Assembly: GCA_963737405.1 (NCBI GenBank)
Contig: CAVTSL010000012.1
Location: forward strand, 248,001-312,000
Direction of reading: 5' to 3'
Length of the DNA stretch: 64,000 nucleotides
Source of the DNA: JACCTU01 sp963737405
GTDB lineage: Bacteria > Actinomycetota > Thermoleophilia > Gaiellales > Gaiellaceae
Of this stretch, positions 18,003 through 26,162 are shown piece after piece. Position numbers and translations under genes: made by a program. Below the pieces are notes generated by a model that saw only the letters and a program-made list of their open reading frames with translations, was not told the DNA's origin and searched no databases. Each line of letters starts with the position of its first letter. The stretch's first letter is position 1.

Positions 18003-18907
18003 CGCGCTGCCTTCCGCCGCCGGAGACGCGGGTTCGCGAGCTCGTCGACGCCGTAGTTGATGAACACGAGCGCCGCGACTGAGAGCGCGAGCGCGACGCC
18101 CGGGAAGACGAAGTGCCACCACGCGCCCTGGAGCACGCTCGAGTTGTTCTGCGCCCAGTAGAGCGTCGTCCCCCACGTGATCTTGTTGACGTCGCCGAAC
18201 CCGAGGAACTCGAGGCCCGCGGCGAAGATGATCGAGAGGTAGAAGACGAGCAGGAAGCCGGCGGCGATCCGGCTCACCATGTTCGGCATGATCTCTCCGA
18301 ACACGATTCGCCGCGTGCTCTCGCCGGAGACCTTCGCCGCCAGGACGAAGTCGCGATTCCTGAGCGAGAGCGCCTGACTGCGGAGGATGCGCGCCTCGAC
18401 CGCCCACGTCGTCAGGCCGAGGATCAGCACCATGGGGACCGGCCCGCGCTGCGGAATGAACGAGTAGACGACGATCAGCAGCGGCAGCGCGGGGATGACG
18501 ATGAAGATGTTCGTCACCGTGTTGAGCACGTCGTCGACCCAACCGCCGGAGTAGGCGGCGACCATGCCGAGCGTCGCCGCGATCACCGTCGAGATGACCG
18601 CCGCTGCGAAACCGACCGCGAGCGAGATCCTGGCGCCCCAGATGACCTGCGCGAAGACGTCGTAGCCCTGGTCGGTCGTGCCGAACCAGTACTCCCTGCT
18701 CGGCGACAGACCGGGGAGCGCGACGATCTCGTCGGGCGGGTTCTGCGCGATCACCGGCGCGAGCAGCGCGGCGAGGACGATGCCGCCGAAGACGATGATG
18801 CCGAAGCACGACTTCGGGTTCGTCAGGAGGAGCCGCACCCACTCCGGCGAGCGGAGCCGGGTGCGCGGCGCATCGGGGAGCGGGAACGCGACGGGGTCGA
18901 TTGCCAC
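17999..18907 (-). CDS. ABC transporter permease 2 (DppC family)
   Basis: Inner-membrane permease of 302 residues with an N-terminal cytoplasmic segment, six predicted helices and the BPD_transp_1 EAA-like loop (ESTRRIVFGEIMPNMVSRI). DppC features include the first-helix region GIIVFGGIVLAALLAPVI followed by the GTTDQGYDVF motif. The GTG start at 18907 lies two bases past the upstream permease stop. Together with permease 1 it forms the channel. Confidence 0.92.
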   Translation of the reverse strand: MAIDPVAFPLPDAPRTRLRSPEWVRLLLTNPKSCFGIIVFGGIVLAALLAPVIAQNPPDEIVALPGLSPSREYWFGTTDQGYDVFAQVIWGARISLAVGFAAAVISTVIAATLGMVAAYSGGWVDDVLNTVTNIFIVIPALPLLIVVYSFIPQRGPVPMVLILGLTTWAVEARILRSQALSLRNRDFVLAAKVSGESTRRIVFGEIMPNMVSRIAAGFLLVFYLSIIFAAGLEFLGFGDVNKITWGTTLYWAQNNSSVLQGAWWHFVFPGVALALSVAALVFINYGVDELANPRLRRRKAAR

Positions 18908-18909
18908 GA

Positions 18910-19896
18910 TCAGTTCGCGCGCACGCGCGGGTCGAGGAAGACGTAGATCACGTCCATGATGAAGTTGGCGACGAGGACGCAGACGGAGAACACGAGCAGG
19001 AGCGCCTGCGTGAGCGGGTAGTCCGACCCGAGCGCGGCCTGCTGCAGCGTCAGCCCGACGCCGGGGTAGCTGAACACGAACTCGATGAAGACGAGCCCGC
19101 CGACCGCGGCGCCGAACTGAGACGCGAAGCCCGTCAGCGGCGGGAGGATCGCGTTCCGCCCCGCGTACATCGTCATCACGCGCCGGTCGCGGAGACCTTT
19201 CGCGTGCGCCATCGCGACGTAGTCCTCGTTGACCGTGTTGATCATCGTGTTGCGCATGCTGAGCAGCCAGCCGCCCGTGAAGACACCGAGGATCACGAGC
19301 ATCGGAAGCTGCGCGTGACGGCCGACGCTCTCGAAGAAGGTCAGGCTGAACCCGGGCTCGATATCGGTGTTGTATGCATGCTGGATCGGGAACCAGCCCC
19401 ACTTCAGCCCGGCGAAGTAGACCGCCACGAGCGCCGTGAAGAACGCGGGGAACGCACCGAGCGCGATGAGCAGCGGCGTGAAGACGGTGTCGACGACCCC
19501 GCCGCGGCGCCACGCCGCGAGCATCCCGAGGAACGTGCCGATCGCGAATGCGAAGAAGAACGCCACGCCGACGAGAAAGATCGAGTACGGCAGCGTGCGG
19601 CCGATGACCTCGCTCACCGGCGACGGGAAGTTCGAGGTCGAGATCCCGAAGTCGCCGTGAGCGAGCTGGCCGAGGTAGGTGATGTAGCCCTGGAGCAGCG
19701 GCTCCTTCTGGAACCCGAGCGAGTCGCGGAGGTTCTGGATGGCATTCGGGTTGGCCGCGAGCTGTGCGGGCGAGAGCCGCGCGAGCATCCCGTCGATCGG
19801 CTCGCCGGGCATCAGCCGGGGGAGCAGGTAGTTCAGCGTGATCGCTCCCCAGAGGGCAATCGCGTAAAAGCCGAGGCGACGAAGGAGAAATCTCAC
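18910..19896 (-). CDS. ABC transporter permease 1 (DppB family)
   Basis: Permease of 328 residues, GTG start at 19896. DppB-type N-terminus (FLLRRLGFYAIALWGAITLNY), then a large outer loop, and five further helices with the EAA loop (DYVAMAHAKGLRDRRV, RNAILP). It is separated from the solute-binding protein gene by 65 bases that contain a very strong hairpin, while all downstream genes of the operon overlap or nearly touch. That arrangement is common where the binding protein is needed in excess. Confidence 0.92.
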   Translation of the reverse strand: MRFLLRRLGFYAIALWGAITLNYLLPRLMPGEPIDGMLARLSPAQLAANPNAIQNLRDSLGFQKEPLLQGYITYLGQLAHGDFGISTSNFPSPVSEVIGRTLPYSIFLVGVAFFFAFAIGTFLGMLAAWRRGGVVDTVFTPLLIALGAFPAFFTALVAVYFAGLKWGWFPIQHAYNTDIEPGFSLTFFESVGRHAQLPMLVILGVFTGGWLLSMRNTMINTVNEDYVAMAHAKGLRDRRVMTMYAGRNAILPPLTGFASQFGAAVGGLVFIEFVFSYPGVGLTLQQAALGSDYPLTQALLLVFSVCVLVANFIMDVIYVFLDPRVRAN

Positions 19897-19914
19897 AGCG
19901 TTCCCGAATAGTGC

Positions 19915-19948
19915 CCGGCGGGCGCCCCGCGGCCAGGGCGCCCGCCGG
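19915..19948 (-). promoter_or_regulatory. Intercistronic 13-bp GC hairpin between binding protein and permease
   Basis: CCGGCGGGCGCCC (19915-19927) and GGGCGCCCGCCGG (19936-19948) are exact inverted copies with an 8-base loop, starting 14 bases after the binding-protein stop. No T tract follows, so it more likely pauses or partly terminates transcription or protects the upstream mRNA from 3' decay, raising binding-protein output over permease. Confidence 0.6.
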
Positions 19949-19961
19949 CTTGGGGGAGGAA

Positions 19962-21722
19962 TTACCGGATTCCGACCTTGATCTTCTTGCCGCCCCGACA
20001 GATCGTCGTGAGCAGCACCGAGTTCTCAGGGTAGGTGTTGTAGATCGGTCGCACGTAGTGGTTCTGCGGCGACGGGAAGCAGTGGAAGTACTTCGTGCTG
20101 TAGGTCGACCACTGCGGCCCGATGAACAGCGGGATCACCGGCAGCTTCTGCAGCCAGAGTGCCTGCAGCTGCGTCGCGAGCTTCTTCTGGCCGGCCACGT
20201 TGAGGTTCGACTTCCACTGGTTGAGGAGGTTCGTCGCCCTCGTGTCCTGGAAGTGCGCGAAGTTCCCCGTGTTGACGGCGTCCTCACCCGACGGGACGTA
20301 CGTGTTCCTGTGCATGTTGTTGAAGAAGAAGCCGTACGGGGAGCCCGTCGCGGCCGTCTGCCACAGGAGCGTCACGAACTTCGTGCTCGTCGCGTTCGGG
20401 AACCACTCGCCCCAGCCCGGCTCGAGCTTGACGCTTGCGTCGATGCCGATGTCCTGGAGGTTCTTGGTGATGATCTGGAGCGAGGCGACCCAGTCGGACC
20501 AGCCCGAGATGACGTGGATCGTGAACCTGACCTTGTCGCCCCTCGGGTCGACCAGGTCGTTGCCGCTGTACTTGAAGCCGTTCTGCGTCAGCATCCGCTT
20601 CGCTGCGGTCGGGTTGTAGGCCCCGAGCGCCTTCGCGTCGGCCTTGATCTTCTTGTTGGTCACCCAGCTCGGGAAGAGCTGCGAGAGGCCGATCGCGTCG
20701 GTGGGCGGCGCGTAGCCGTACTCGCCGAGCTTCGACACCTTCTTGCGGTCGATCGCCATGCTGACCGCCTTGCGGAACGGAATGAGGCTGTACGGGTACT
20801 TGCCCGTGTCGAACATCAGCGAGATCGGGTACGCCGTCACGTCGTAGAACGCGTGGTAGTAGCCCGGGCTCTTCGACATGTAGGACTTCTCGACGTTCGG
20901 CACGAAGTTGTGCGTCCAGTCGGCCTTGCCGCTCACGATCTGGAGCAGCGCGGCGTCGTTCGAGGTCGCCTGGATGTACTCGAGGCACTGGATCTTCGGT
21001 GAGCCCTTCTTCCAGTACCGCGGGTTCCGCTCGAGGACGTAGTCCTGCGCGTTGAAGCGCGACACGCGCACGAACGGGCCCGATCCGACCGGGTTCGAGT
21101 TCGTGAACTTGTCGATGTCCTGCACCCTCGAGAAGATGTGCTTCGGGACGACGAAGATGCCGTTCAGGTTGACCGAGACGAACTGCGAGTCCTTCGTCTT
21201 GAGCCTGATCACGACGCCGTACGTCCCCGACTGCCTGACCGAGGCGACGTTCGTGTCGTTGCGGAACATCCCGAGGATGTCCATCGTCGGGGCCTGCCGC
21301 CCTGCGGTCAGGCTGTAGACGACGTCGGCCGCGGTGAGCGGCTTGCCGTCCGACCAGCGGACTCCCCGCCGGATGTTCAACGTGAGCGTCTTGCCGCCGC
21401 CGCTCCAGGCGTAGCTCTGCGCGAGCCACTTGTACTGGCGCCCGCCGCCGGCGGGCGTCGTGATCACGAGCGGCTCGTACATGCCGCCGCGCACGAAGCT
21501 CGACGACGGGAGACCCTGGACGTACGGGTTGAAGTTGCGGACGAAGGCCGGATCACCCGAGCCTGTCGCGACGAGGCAGCGGTGAGCTGCTGCCGACGCC
21601 GCGGACGGCGAGGCGACGTCGTTCATCCGCGCTGCCGAGCTCCCGGCGAGGATGCCCACGAGCGCGGCCCCGCCCACGAGGCTCGCCACTGCAGGCGCCC
21701 GAAAGCGTGCTGGAAGGAGCAT
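19962..21722 (-). CDS. Extracellular solute-binding protein, family 5
   Basis: Binding protein of the transporter, 586 residues from ATG at 21722; AAAGGA about ten bases upstream supports this start over an in-frame one further out. Residues 1-30 form an export signal (RFRAPAVASLVGGAALVG) with no lipobox cysteine, so the mode of anchoring is unclear. The SBP_bac_5 fold is recognisable from GGMYEPLVITTP, LNIRRGVRWSDGKPLTAADV, NPVGSGPFVRV and IPFRKAVSMAIDRKKV. Family 5 proteins bind peptides, nickel or oligosaccharides; the neighbouring GH1 and LacI genes point to oligosaccharide. It is first in the operon, divergent from the LacI gene. Confidence 0.92.
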   Translation of the reverse strand: MLLPARFRAPAVASLVGGAALVGILAGSSAARMNDVASPSAASAAAHRCLVATGSGDPAFVRNFNPYVQGLPSSSFVRGGMYEPLVITTPAGGGRQYKWLAQSYAWSGGGKTLTLNIRRGVRWSDGKPLTAADVVYSLTAGRQAPTMDILGMFRNDTNVASVRQSGTYGVVIRLKTKDSQFVSVNLNGIFVVPKHIFSRVQDIDKFTNSNPVGSGPFVRVSRFNAQDYVLERNPRYWKKGSPKIQCLEYIQATSNDAALLQIVSGKADWTHNFVPNVEKSYMSKSPGYYHAFYDVTAYPISLMFDTGKYPYSLIPFRKAVSMAIDRKKVSKLGEYGYAPPTDAIGLSQLFPSWVTNKKIKADAKALGAYNPTAAKRMLTQNGFKYSGNDLVDPRGDKVRFTIHVISGWSDWVASLQIITKNLQDIGIDASVKLEPGWGEWFPNATSTKFVTLLWQTAATGSPYGFFFNNMHRNTYVPSGEDAVNTGNFAHFQDTRATNLLNQWKSNLNVAGQKKLATQLQALWLQKLPVIPLFIGPQWSTYSTKYFHCFPSPQNHYVRPIYNTYPENSVLLTTICRGGKKIKVGIR

Positions 21723-21792
21723 TTCCCATCCTTTCTTCCGCGGTCGCAGGGGAGCGCGAGCGGAGGGTCCACGGAGGTGTGCTCTGAAACTT

Positions 21793-21805
21793 TCCCGGTA
21801 ACGGT
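21793..21805 (+). promoter_or_regulatory. LacI-type operator candidate, upstream copy
   Basis: TCCCGGTAACGGT lies between the divergent binding-protein and LacI genes and is the exact reverse complement of ACCGTTACCGGGA at 21900-21912. One 13-base motif on each strand in a LacI-controlled divergent region is strong evidence of repressor sites. The centre-to-centre distance of 107 bases would allow DNA looping. Confidence 0.6.
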
Positions 21806-21854
21806 ACACCAGTCGTTTTCGGAAAGTCAAGCTGGTGGAAAGCCATATTTCGGG

Positions 21855-21884
21855 TTGACCTCCGACCGGTAGAGCGCGTAAGGT
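21855..21884 (+). promoter_or_regulatory. Promoter of LacI-family gene
   Basis: TTGACC (21855-21860), an 18-base spacer and TAAGGT (21879-21884) end eight bases before the ATG at 21893, so the transcript is probably leaderless or nearly so. The promoter lies between the two operator copies. Confidence 0.55.
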
Positions 21885-21892
21885 GTGACTCC

Positions 21893-22961
21893 ATGCGGAA
21901 CCGTTACCGGGACGGAAACGGCGGAAACGGCGGAACCGAGGGCCAGAACGGCCCCCCGACGATCCGCGACATCGCCGACGCCGCGGGCGTCTCGATCGCG
22001 ACCGTCTCCCGCGTCCTGAACGGACGGCCGGACGTCTCGCCGAACACCCGCGAATCCGTGCTCCAGGTCGTGCGCGAACAGGGCTTCAGTATGAACCGAA
22101 GCGCGCGCGCCCTCTCCGGGGGGCGCACCGGCCTGATCGGCGTCACCCTCCCGATGGTCCACGTCGAGTACTTCAGCCGGATCCTCTGGGGCGCCTCGGA
22201 GGCGCTCTACGAGCACGACATGCGCGTCGTCCTCTGCCCGACGATGCACGAGCGGGAGCGCGAGGTCACGCTCCTCGACAGGCTCCTCCAGGGGACGACG
22301 GACGGTGCCCTGCTGCTGCTGACCAGGGAGTCGAGCGACGCGCTCATCGCGCTCGAGCGACAGGGGTATCCGTTCGTCGTCCTCGACCCCCGGCAGCCCG
22401 TCGACGAGCGAGCTCCGGTCGTGTCGGCCGCCCACCTCGCGGGCGCGAAGGCAGCCACCGAGCACCTGCTCTCACTCGGGCACCGCCGCATCGGAGTGAT
22501 CACGGGCCCGCACGGCTGGGTCGCGAGCGTGGACCGGCTCGCCGGCTACCAGGTGTCGCTCACCGCCGCGGGCGTGTCGGTCGATCCCGCGTTGATCGCG
22601 AAGGGCAACTTCACGAACGAGAGCGGCTATGCGGGGGCGTCGGAGCTGCTCGAGCCTCCGGAAGCCGCCGACCGCGATCTTCGCCTTCAACGACGAGATG
22701 GCGGTCGGCGCGATGCGTGCCGCCGAAGAGCGCGGGCTCCAGATCCCGCGCGACCTCTCGATCGTGGGCTTCGACGACCTCGAGAAGACGCAGATCGTCA
22801 CGCCGGCACTGACGACGGTGCGCCAGCCGCTCGCGGAGATGGGGCGGATGGCGGTGAGCCTGCTCACGCGGCTGCTCGAGCGGCAGCCGATCGAAGCGAT
22901 GCGCGTCGAGCTCGCGACGAAGCTGGTCGTGCGCGAGTCGACGGCGCCGCCGCGCGGCTGA
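21893..22961 (+). CDS. LacI-family transcriptional repressor, one frameshift
   Basis: Repressor of about 355 residues after correction. An unusual N-terminal tail of ~20 Gly/Asn-rich residues precedes the LacI helix-turn-helix (PTIRDIADAAGVSIATVSRV, LNGRPDVSPNTRE), followed by a periplasmic-binding-protein-like sensor domain ending with FAFNDEMAVGAMRAAEERG and SIVGFDDLEKTQIVTP. One extra base in the cc at 22655-22656 shifts the frame after SELLE. It is divergent from the transporter operon, so beta-glucoside-responsive repression of uptake and of itself is expected. Codons 3-7 of the gene coincide with the downstream operator copy, which would let the repressor block its own transcription just after initiation. 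Confidence 0.9.
21900..21912 (+). promoter_or_regulatory. LacI-type operator candidate inside the repressor coding start
   Basis: ACCGTTACCGGGA, reverse complement of the site at 21793-21805, spans codons 3-7 of the LacI gene and lies just after the expected transcription start, a classical roadblock position. Confidence 0.55.
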
Positions 22962-23155
22962 CCGCCCGCGGCACCGGGCCCGCAATTTTACGACCGCGCG
23001 TGCCGCCCTCGGGTAGTCGCACCCACCGGCGTCGCGTCCAGACGAGGAGCAGACCAGTCGAGAGGATTCAGAACGCGACGAGCCAGTCCACGCGGCGAGT
23101 CCAGAAGGCTCCTATCGCCAGGGCTGGGTCGCTCGCTGCTACCGATGCTCCCTTC

Positions 23156-23939
23156 ATGCCGCGCGTCCGTCGGGAGGGTCGGAAACGGGCGTGGCGAAGC
23201 CTGCGTCCATGTGGAACGCAGGACGAATCCGGGCGCGTCCACACGCCGCTGGAGCCGGTCGTCCTCGCAGCGACACTGGCCCTCATCCCGGTCCTCATCA
23301 TCGAGGCGGACGCGACGTCCGAAGGCTGGCAACAGTTCGCGGAAGTCGCGAACTGGATCATCTGGGCGATCTTCGCGATCGAGCTGGCTGCAGTGCTCAT
23401 CGTCGCGCCACGGAAGAGGGCTGCGCTCCGCGCTCATTGGCTCGACGTCGCGATCGTCGTCCTCACCGTCCCGCTCCTGGGCAAGGCACTCGCCTGGCTG
23501 CGGCTCGCCCGGTTCATCCGCCTCGCTCGCTTCGTGGTGATCGTCGCCCGCGCGCTGCAGGCCGAGCGCCGCCTGACCTCGGGCGACTCGCTGCGGGTCG
23601 CCGCGCTCCTGACCGTGACCGCGATCATCGTCGCGGGGGCTGCGCAAGCACGCGTTCGCGGCAGGCGAGTTCACGAGCCTCTGGGACGGGATCTGGTGGG
23701 CGGTCGTGACGGTGACGACCGTGGGCTACGGCGACCTCTACCCGAAGACCGTTCGGGCAGGCTGATCGGGATGGTGTCTGATGTTCATCGGCATCGGCTT
23801 CCTCTCCCTCCTCACCGCCGCCATCGCCTCTCGATTCGTGAAGGAGGAGAGAAGCGAGGAGCACGACGAAGTGATGGAGACGCTGCACCGGATCGAGGCC
23901 GACCTCGCGGAGTTGAAGTCGCGAGCGAGCAGCGACTAG
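23156..23939 (+). CDS. Voltage-sensor type potassium channel, several indels
   Basis: Six-helix potassium channel. The first helices (PLEPVVLAATLALIPVLI, NWIIWAIFAIELAAVLIV) lead to an S4-like helix with arginines spaced every third or fourth residue (LRLARFIRLARFVV), then a pore with WWAVVTVTTVGYGDLYP, which includes the TVGYGD selectivity filter, and a last helix IGIGFLSLLTAAIASRFV with a short acidic coiled tail. The frame is broken after AIIVAGA (run of five G at 23636-23640) and by a compensating pair near 23756 (base missing) and 23776 (extra base), the first leaving an in-frame TGA. The start is uncertain; ATG at 23156 is one option. Either a pseudogene or an assembly-damaged gene. Confidence 0.72.
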
Positions 23940-23951
23940 GTGCGCTGTTAG

Positions 23952-24937
23952 CTACCCCTTGAGTGCGCTGATTCTCTCGCGCACTTCCGGGTAATCGGAG
24001 TCCTCAGCGAGGATGCGCTCGAGGTCCTTGCGTGCCATGCCTTTCTTGCCTTGCGCCTCGTAGTTGCGGGCACGCTCCGAAAGTGCGAGGTGCCGAACGG
24101 AGGCTGCGCGCGAGCGGGAGCGGAGTGCCTCCTTGAAAGTTTCGTGCGCCGCATCGTGGTAGCCCTGCTCGCGCAGCGCGACGGCGCGATAGACGAGCAG
24201 GAGAGCGGTCGCGTCGTCCTCGTTCTTGATCCCTCCGTCAGCTCGACCACGTCGTCGTGGCGACCGACCTGCGAGTACAACTCCGCCAGCGACACCGCTG
24301 CGTACGCGGTCGGCTCGAGCTGCTCGACCACGTCGATTGCGGCCTCGGAGTCGCCTGCATCCTGCTTCAGTTCCGCGAGCGCGAGTCCGACAGCGTCCCG
24401 GTTGATCGGAAGATCTGCGGTGACTCCCGCGGCGATCGGGAGCTCGAGTTGCGTGAAGAGGTACTTCCGGACGAACTGGGTCCGCTCCGGATCAGTGCCC
24501 GATCGCGAACACCTGCTCGAGCAGCGCGTTCTGCTCGCCTGGTCGCTCGTCAAGCATCATCAGCCCGGCAAGGCTGTATGCGGGAAGCCGGAAGTTCGGA
24601 TCTCGTCACCGACCGCTTGGATCGCCTTGGCGTCCTGCGCCTTGATCGCCTTGTAGAGCTGCTTTCTCGCCCTTTGGTGCGAACAGGCCGGGCTTCGATG
24701 GCGAGCAGCGGGAGGCCACGGGCAGCGGCAGCGCGCGCGAAGACGCCTGCTCACCGCTGACGCTCGTCTGGTAGTAACGCCAGGGATCCCAGTGCGAGCA
24801 GAGACTGTCTCTCGGCCGCTTGAGTGTGCCGAGTAGCGCACGCCTCCGCCACCGACCGAAGCGCCAACACCTCGCTTGGACACGTTCAACCTTACGCCCG
24901 GAGCGAGCTTGATCGACTTGCGCATGCGGAACCCCAT
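23952..24937 (-). CDS. DUF4236 protein with TPR-like C-terminus, several frameshifts
   Basis: The N-terminus (MGFRMRKSIKLAPGVRLNVS, RGVGASVGGGGVRYS) is a clear DUF4236 domain, a short beta-rich module of unknown function. The rest, pieced together from three frames, is helical: KQLYKAIKAQDAKAIQAVGD, then DPERTQFVRKYLFTQLELPI, LAELYSQVGRHDDVVELTEG and, in another frame, ARNYEAQGKKGMARKDLERI ending ISALKG. Breaks occur around 24780, 24590-24500 and 24240. The whole resembles DUF4236 proteins that carry TPR repeats. With this many indels within one kilobase it is either a decaying gene or in a poorly resolved part of the assembly. Confidence 0.65.
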
Positions 24938-25114
24938 TGGTGCCTCCCCTGAGTGAGCGCTCGAGAGGCCCGAGGTTACTGCCGCTCGCCCCGGCGGTCG
25001 AGGGCGCTATCGGCGTGCGATCAGGAACAGCTTCACGGCGTCCGCGTTCGACTTCTGGCGCGTTAGCTCTCGCAGGCGATCCCTTTGTCCGATTTCTGTG
25101 TAGGTACTTCGCGC

Positions 25115-25363
25115 CTACCGCTTGCAGTAGTAGGTTCGCCCTTCGTACACGACCCGCTTACGGAACGACGAGTTGTAGTAATCGGAGTACGGAGCCACGC
25201 AGAGCAGGCCGCGCCAACGGTAGGTCGCGTGGTCACTGGGGCAACTGTGCCAACGATGGCATCCGCTGCGATGCGACGGTGCCGTCGTAGCAGCCGTGGC
25301 TGCCTGGGCGATCGGAGTCGCAAGGGAAAGCGCGCCCAAACCGACGAGAATCAGCTTTTTCAA
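25115..25363 (-). CDS. Small secreted cysteine/histidine protein
   Basis: Exported protein of 82 residues with a textbook signal peptide (MKKLILVGLGALSLATPIAQ, cleavage near residue 21). The mature part carries SGCHRWHSCPSDHATYRW, a motif found at the C-terminus of many small actinobacterial secreted proteins and some secreted nucleases, and a second cysteine pair (LLCVAPY, TYYCKR). Possible metal or wall binding; function unknown. Start is a TTG at 25363 with AAAGAGGA upstream; it overlaps the TGA of the preceding ORF (TTGA), indicating coupling. Confidence 0.7.
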   Translation of the reverse strand: MKKLILVGLGALSLATPIAQAATAATTAPSHRSGCHRWHSCPSDHATYRWRGLLCVAPYSDYYNSSFRKRVVYEGRTYYCKR

Positions 25364-25761
25364 GGTGTGTCCTCTTTCTTCAGAATTCGTTTGCCGTAGT
25401 TACGTGCGCCGGCGGAGTGTCGGCCGCCCACGCAGCGGACGCCTCGTTCACGGATCAGCATTGCCCGCACATCATCGATTGCGCCACCGACCGCCCGGCG
25501 ATCTTTCTTCGGGAACCAGCCGTTGCCCGAACCGATCCCAACATCTCCGCCGCTTCGCGAGGAGCGCGTCGTTCTTAGCTGAGAACAGTGTCGGCGATCG
25601 GGCGCCGGAGATGCTTGGCCCAGACGCGTCATTCGCGTTCTGCTGCACGTGTCCCGGCACTTGTTTTCGCTCCACGCGGTCCGACGCTGCGCTTCGCTCG
25701 CTGCGGGGTTCGGCGTCACTCTTGGAAGGAGCTTCTTCCGCTTCCGGAACCGCATGCTCAT
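25360..25761 (-). CDS. DUF4236-like protein, middle out of frame
   Basis: The start MSMRFRKRKKLLPRVTPNP is DUF4236-like, but homology then continues in a second frame (AKRSVGPRGAKTSAGT) and a third (NANDASGPSISGARSP) before returning to the first, whose tail ends RNYGKRILKKEDTP. Both ends couple to neighbours: the ATG shares a base with the stop of the upstream secreted-protein gene (TGATG) and its TGA overlaps the downstream TTG. Correct ends with a scrambled middle fit balanced sequencing indels in a real gene better than random decay. Confidence 0.55.
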   Translation of the reverse strand: MSMRFRKRKKLLPRVTPNPAASEAQRRTAWSENKCRDTCSRTRMTRLGQASPAPDRRHCSQLRTTRSSRSGGDVGIGSGNGWFPKKDRRAVGGAIDDVRAMLIRERGVRCVGGRHSAGARNYGKRILKKEDTP

Positions 25762-26036
25762 CAGCGCGTCAGGTGGTAGTTCCCGCGGCTGTCACGGCTC
25801 GAGCGATGGCAATGGAAGCCGTAGCGGTGGTAGTAGCGGTCGCCAGTGATCTTGCAGTACTGGCCCGCGCGGAGGCACTTCACGCCCCACGGCAGGTTCG
25901 CGCGCACGTAGCTCGAGCTGCACGACTTAGCGTACGCCGCCGGCGAGAATGCGACGGAGTCGACTGCTGGCGCGACTGCCGCAGCGCCGAAGGCTGCCGA
26001 CGCCGCGACGACAAGAACTGCGACACGGCGCCGCAC
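25761..26036 (-). CDS. Small secreted protein with CLRAGQYC / YGFHCH motif
   Basis: Exported protein of about 91 residues from GTG at 26036, which has AGAGG seven bases upstream; a GTG at 26057 with GGAGG is the alternative. The signal peptide (MRRRVAVLVVAASAAFGAAA) runs to roughly residue 35. The mature part KCLRAGQYCKITGDRYYHRY and GFHCH is a compact cysteine/histidine module that recurs in actinobacterial secreted proteins of unknown role. It heads a run of small genes joined by overlapping stops and starts. Confidence 0.68.
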   Translation of the reverse strand: MRRRVAVLVVAASAAFGAAAVAPAVDSVAFSPAAYAKSCSSSYVRANLPWGVKCLRAGQYCKITGDRYYHRYGFHCHRSSRDSRGNYHLTR

Positions 26037-26162
26037 TGCGTTTCCTCTAGCTGACACTGACCCTCCTGTCCTCGGTAGTTGCCCCAGCATGAGACGTGTG
26101 ACAAAAGGGCGCAAGGGGGCCAGTCGGCCCATTTTCGCGCTCGCTCCGGTCCTGTCCGGTTT

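Noticed and set aside
21893..23962. Single 689-residue ORF joining LacI repressor and potassium channel
   Set aside because: The frame leaves LacI homology at 22655 and enters the channel by chance; two separate genes with indels explain it.
25063..25323. 86-residue minus-strand ORF overlapping the secreted CHRWHSCPSD gene
   Set aside because: It is in a different frame from the signal-peptide-bearing ORF and has no ribosome site or homology.
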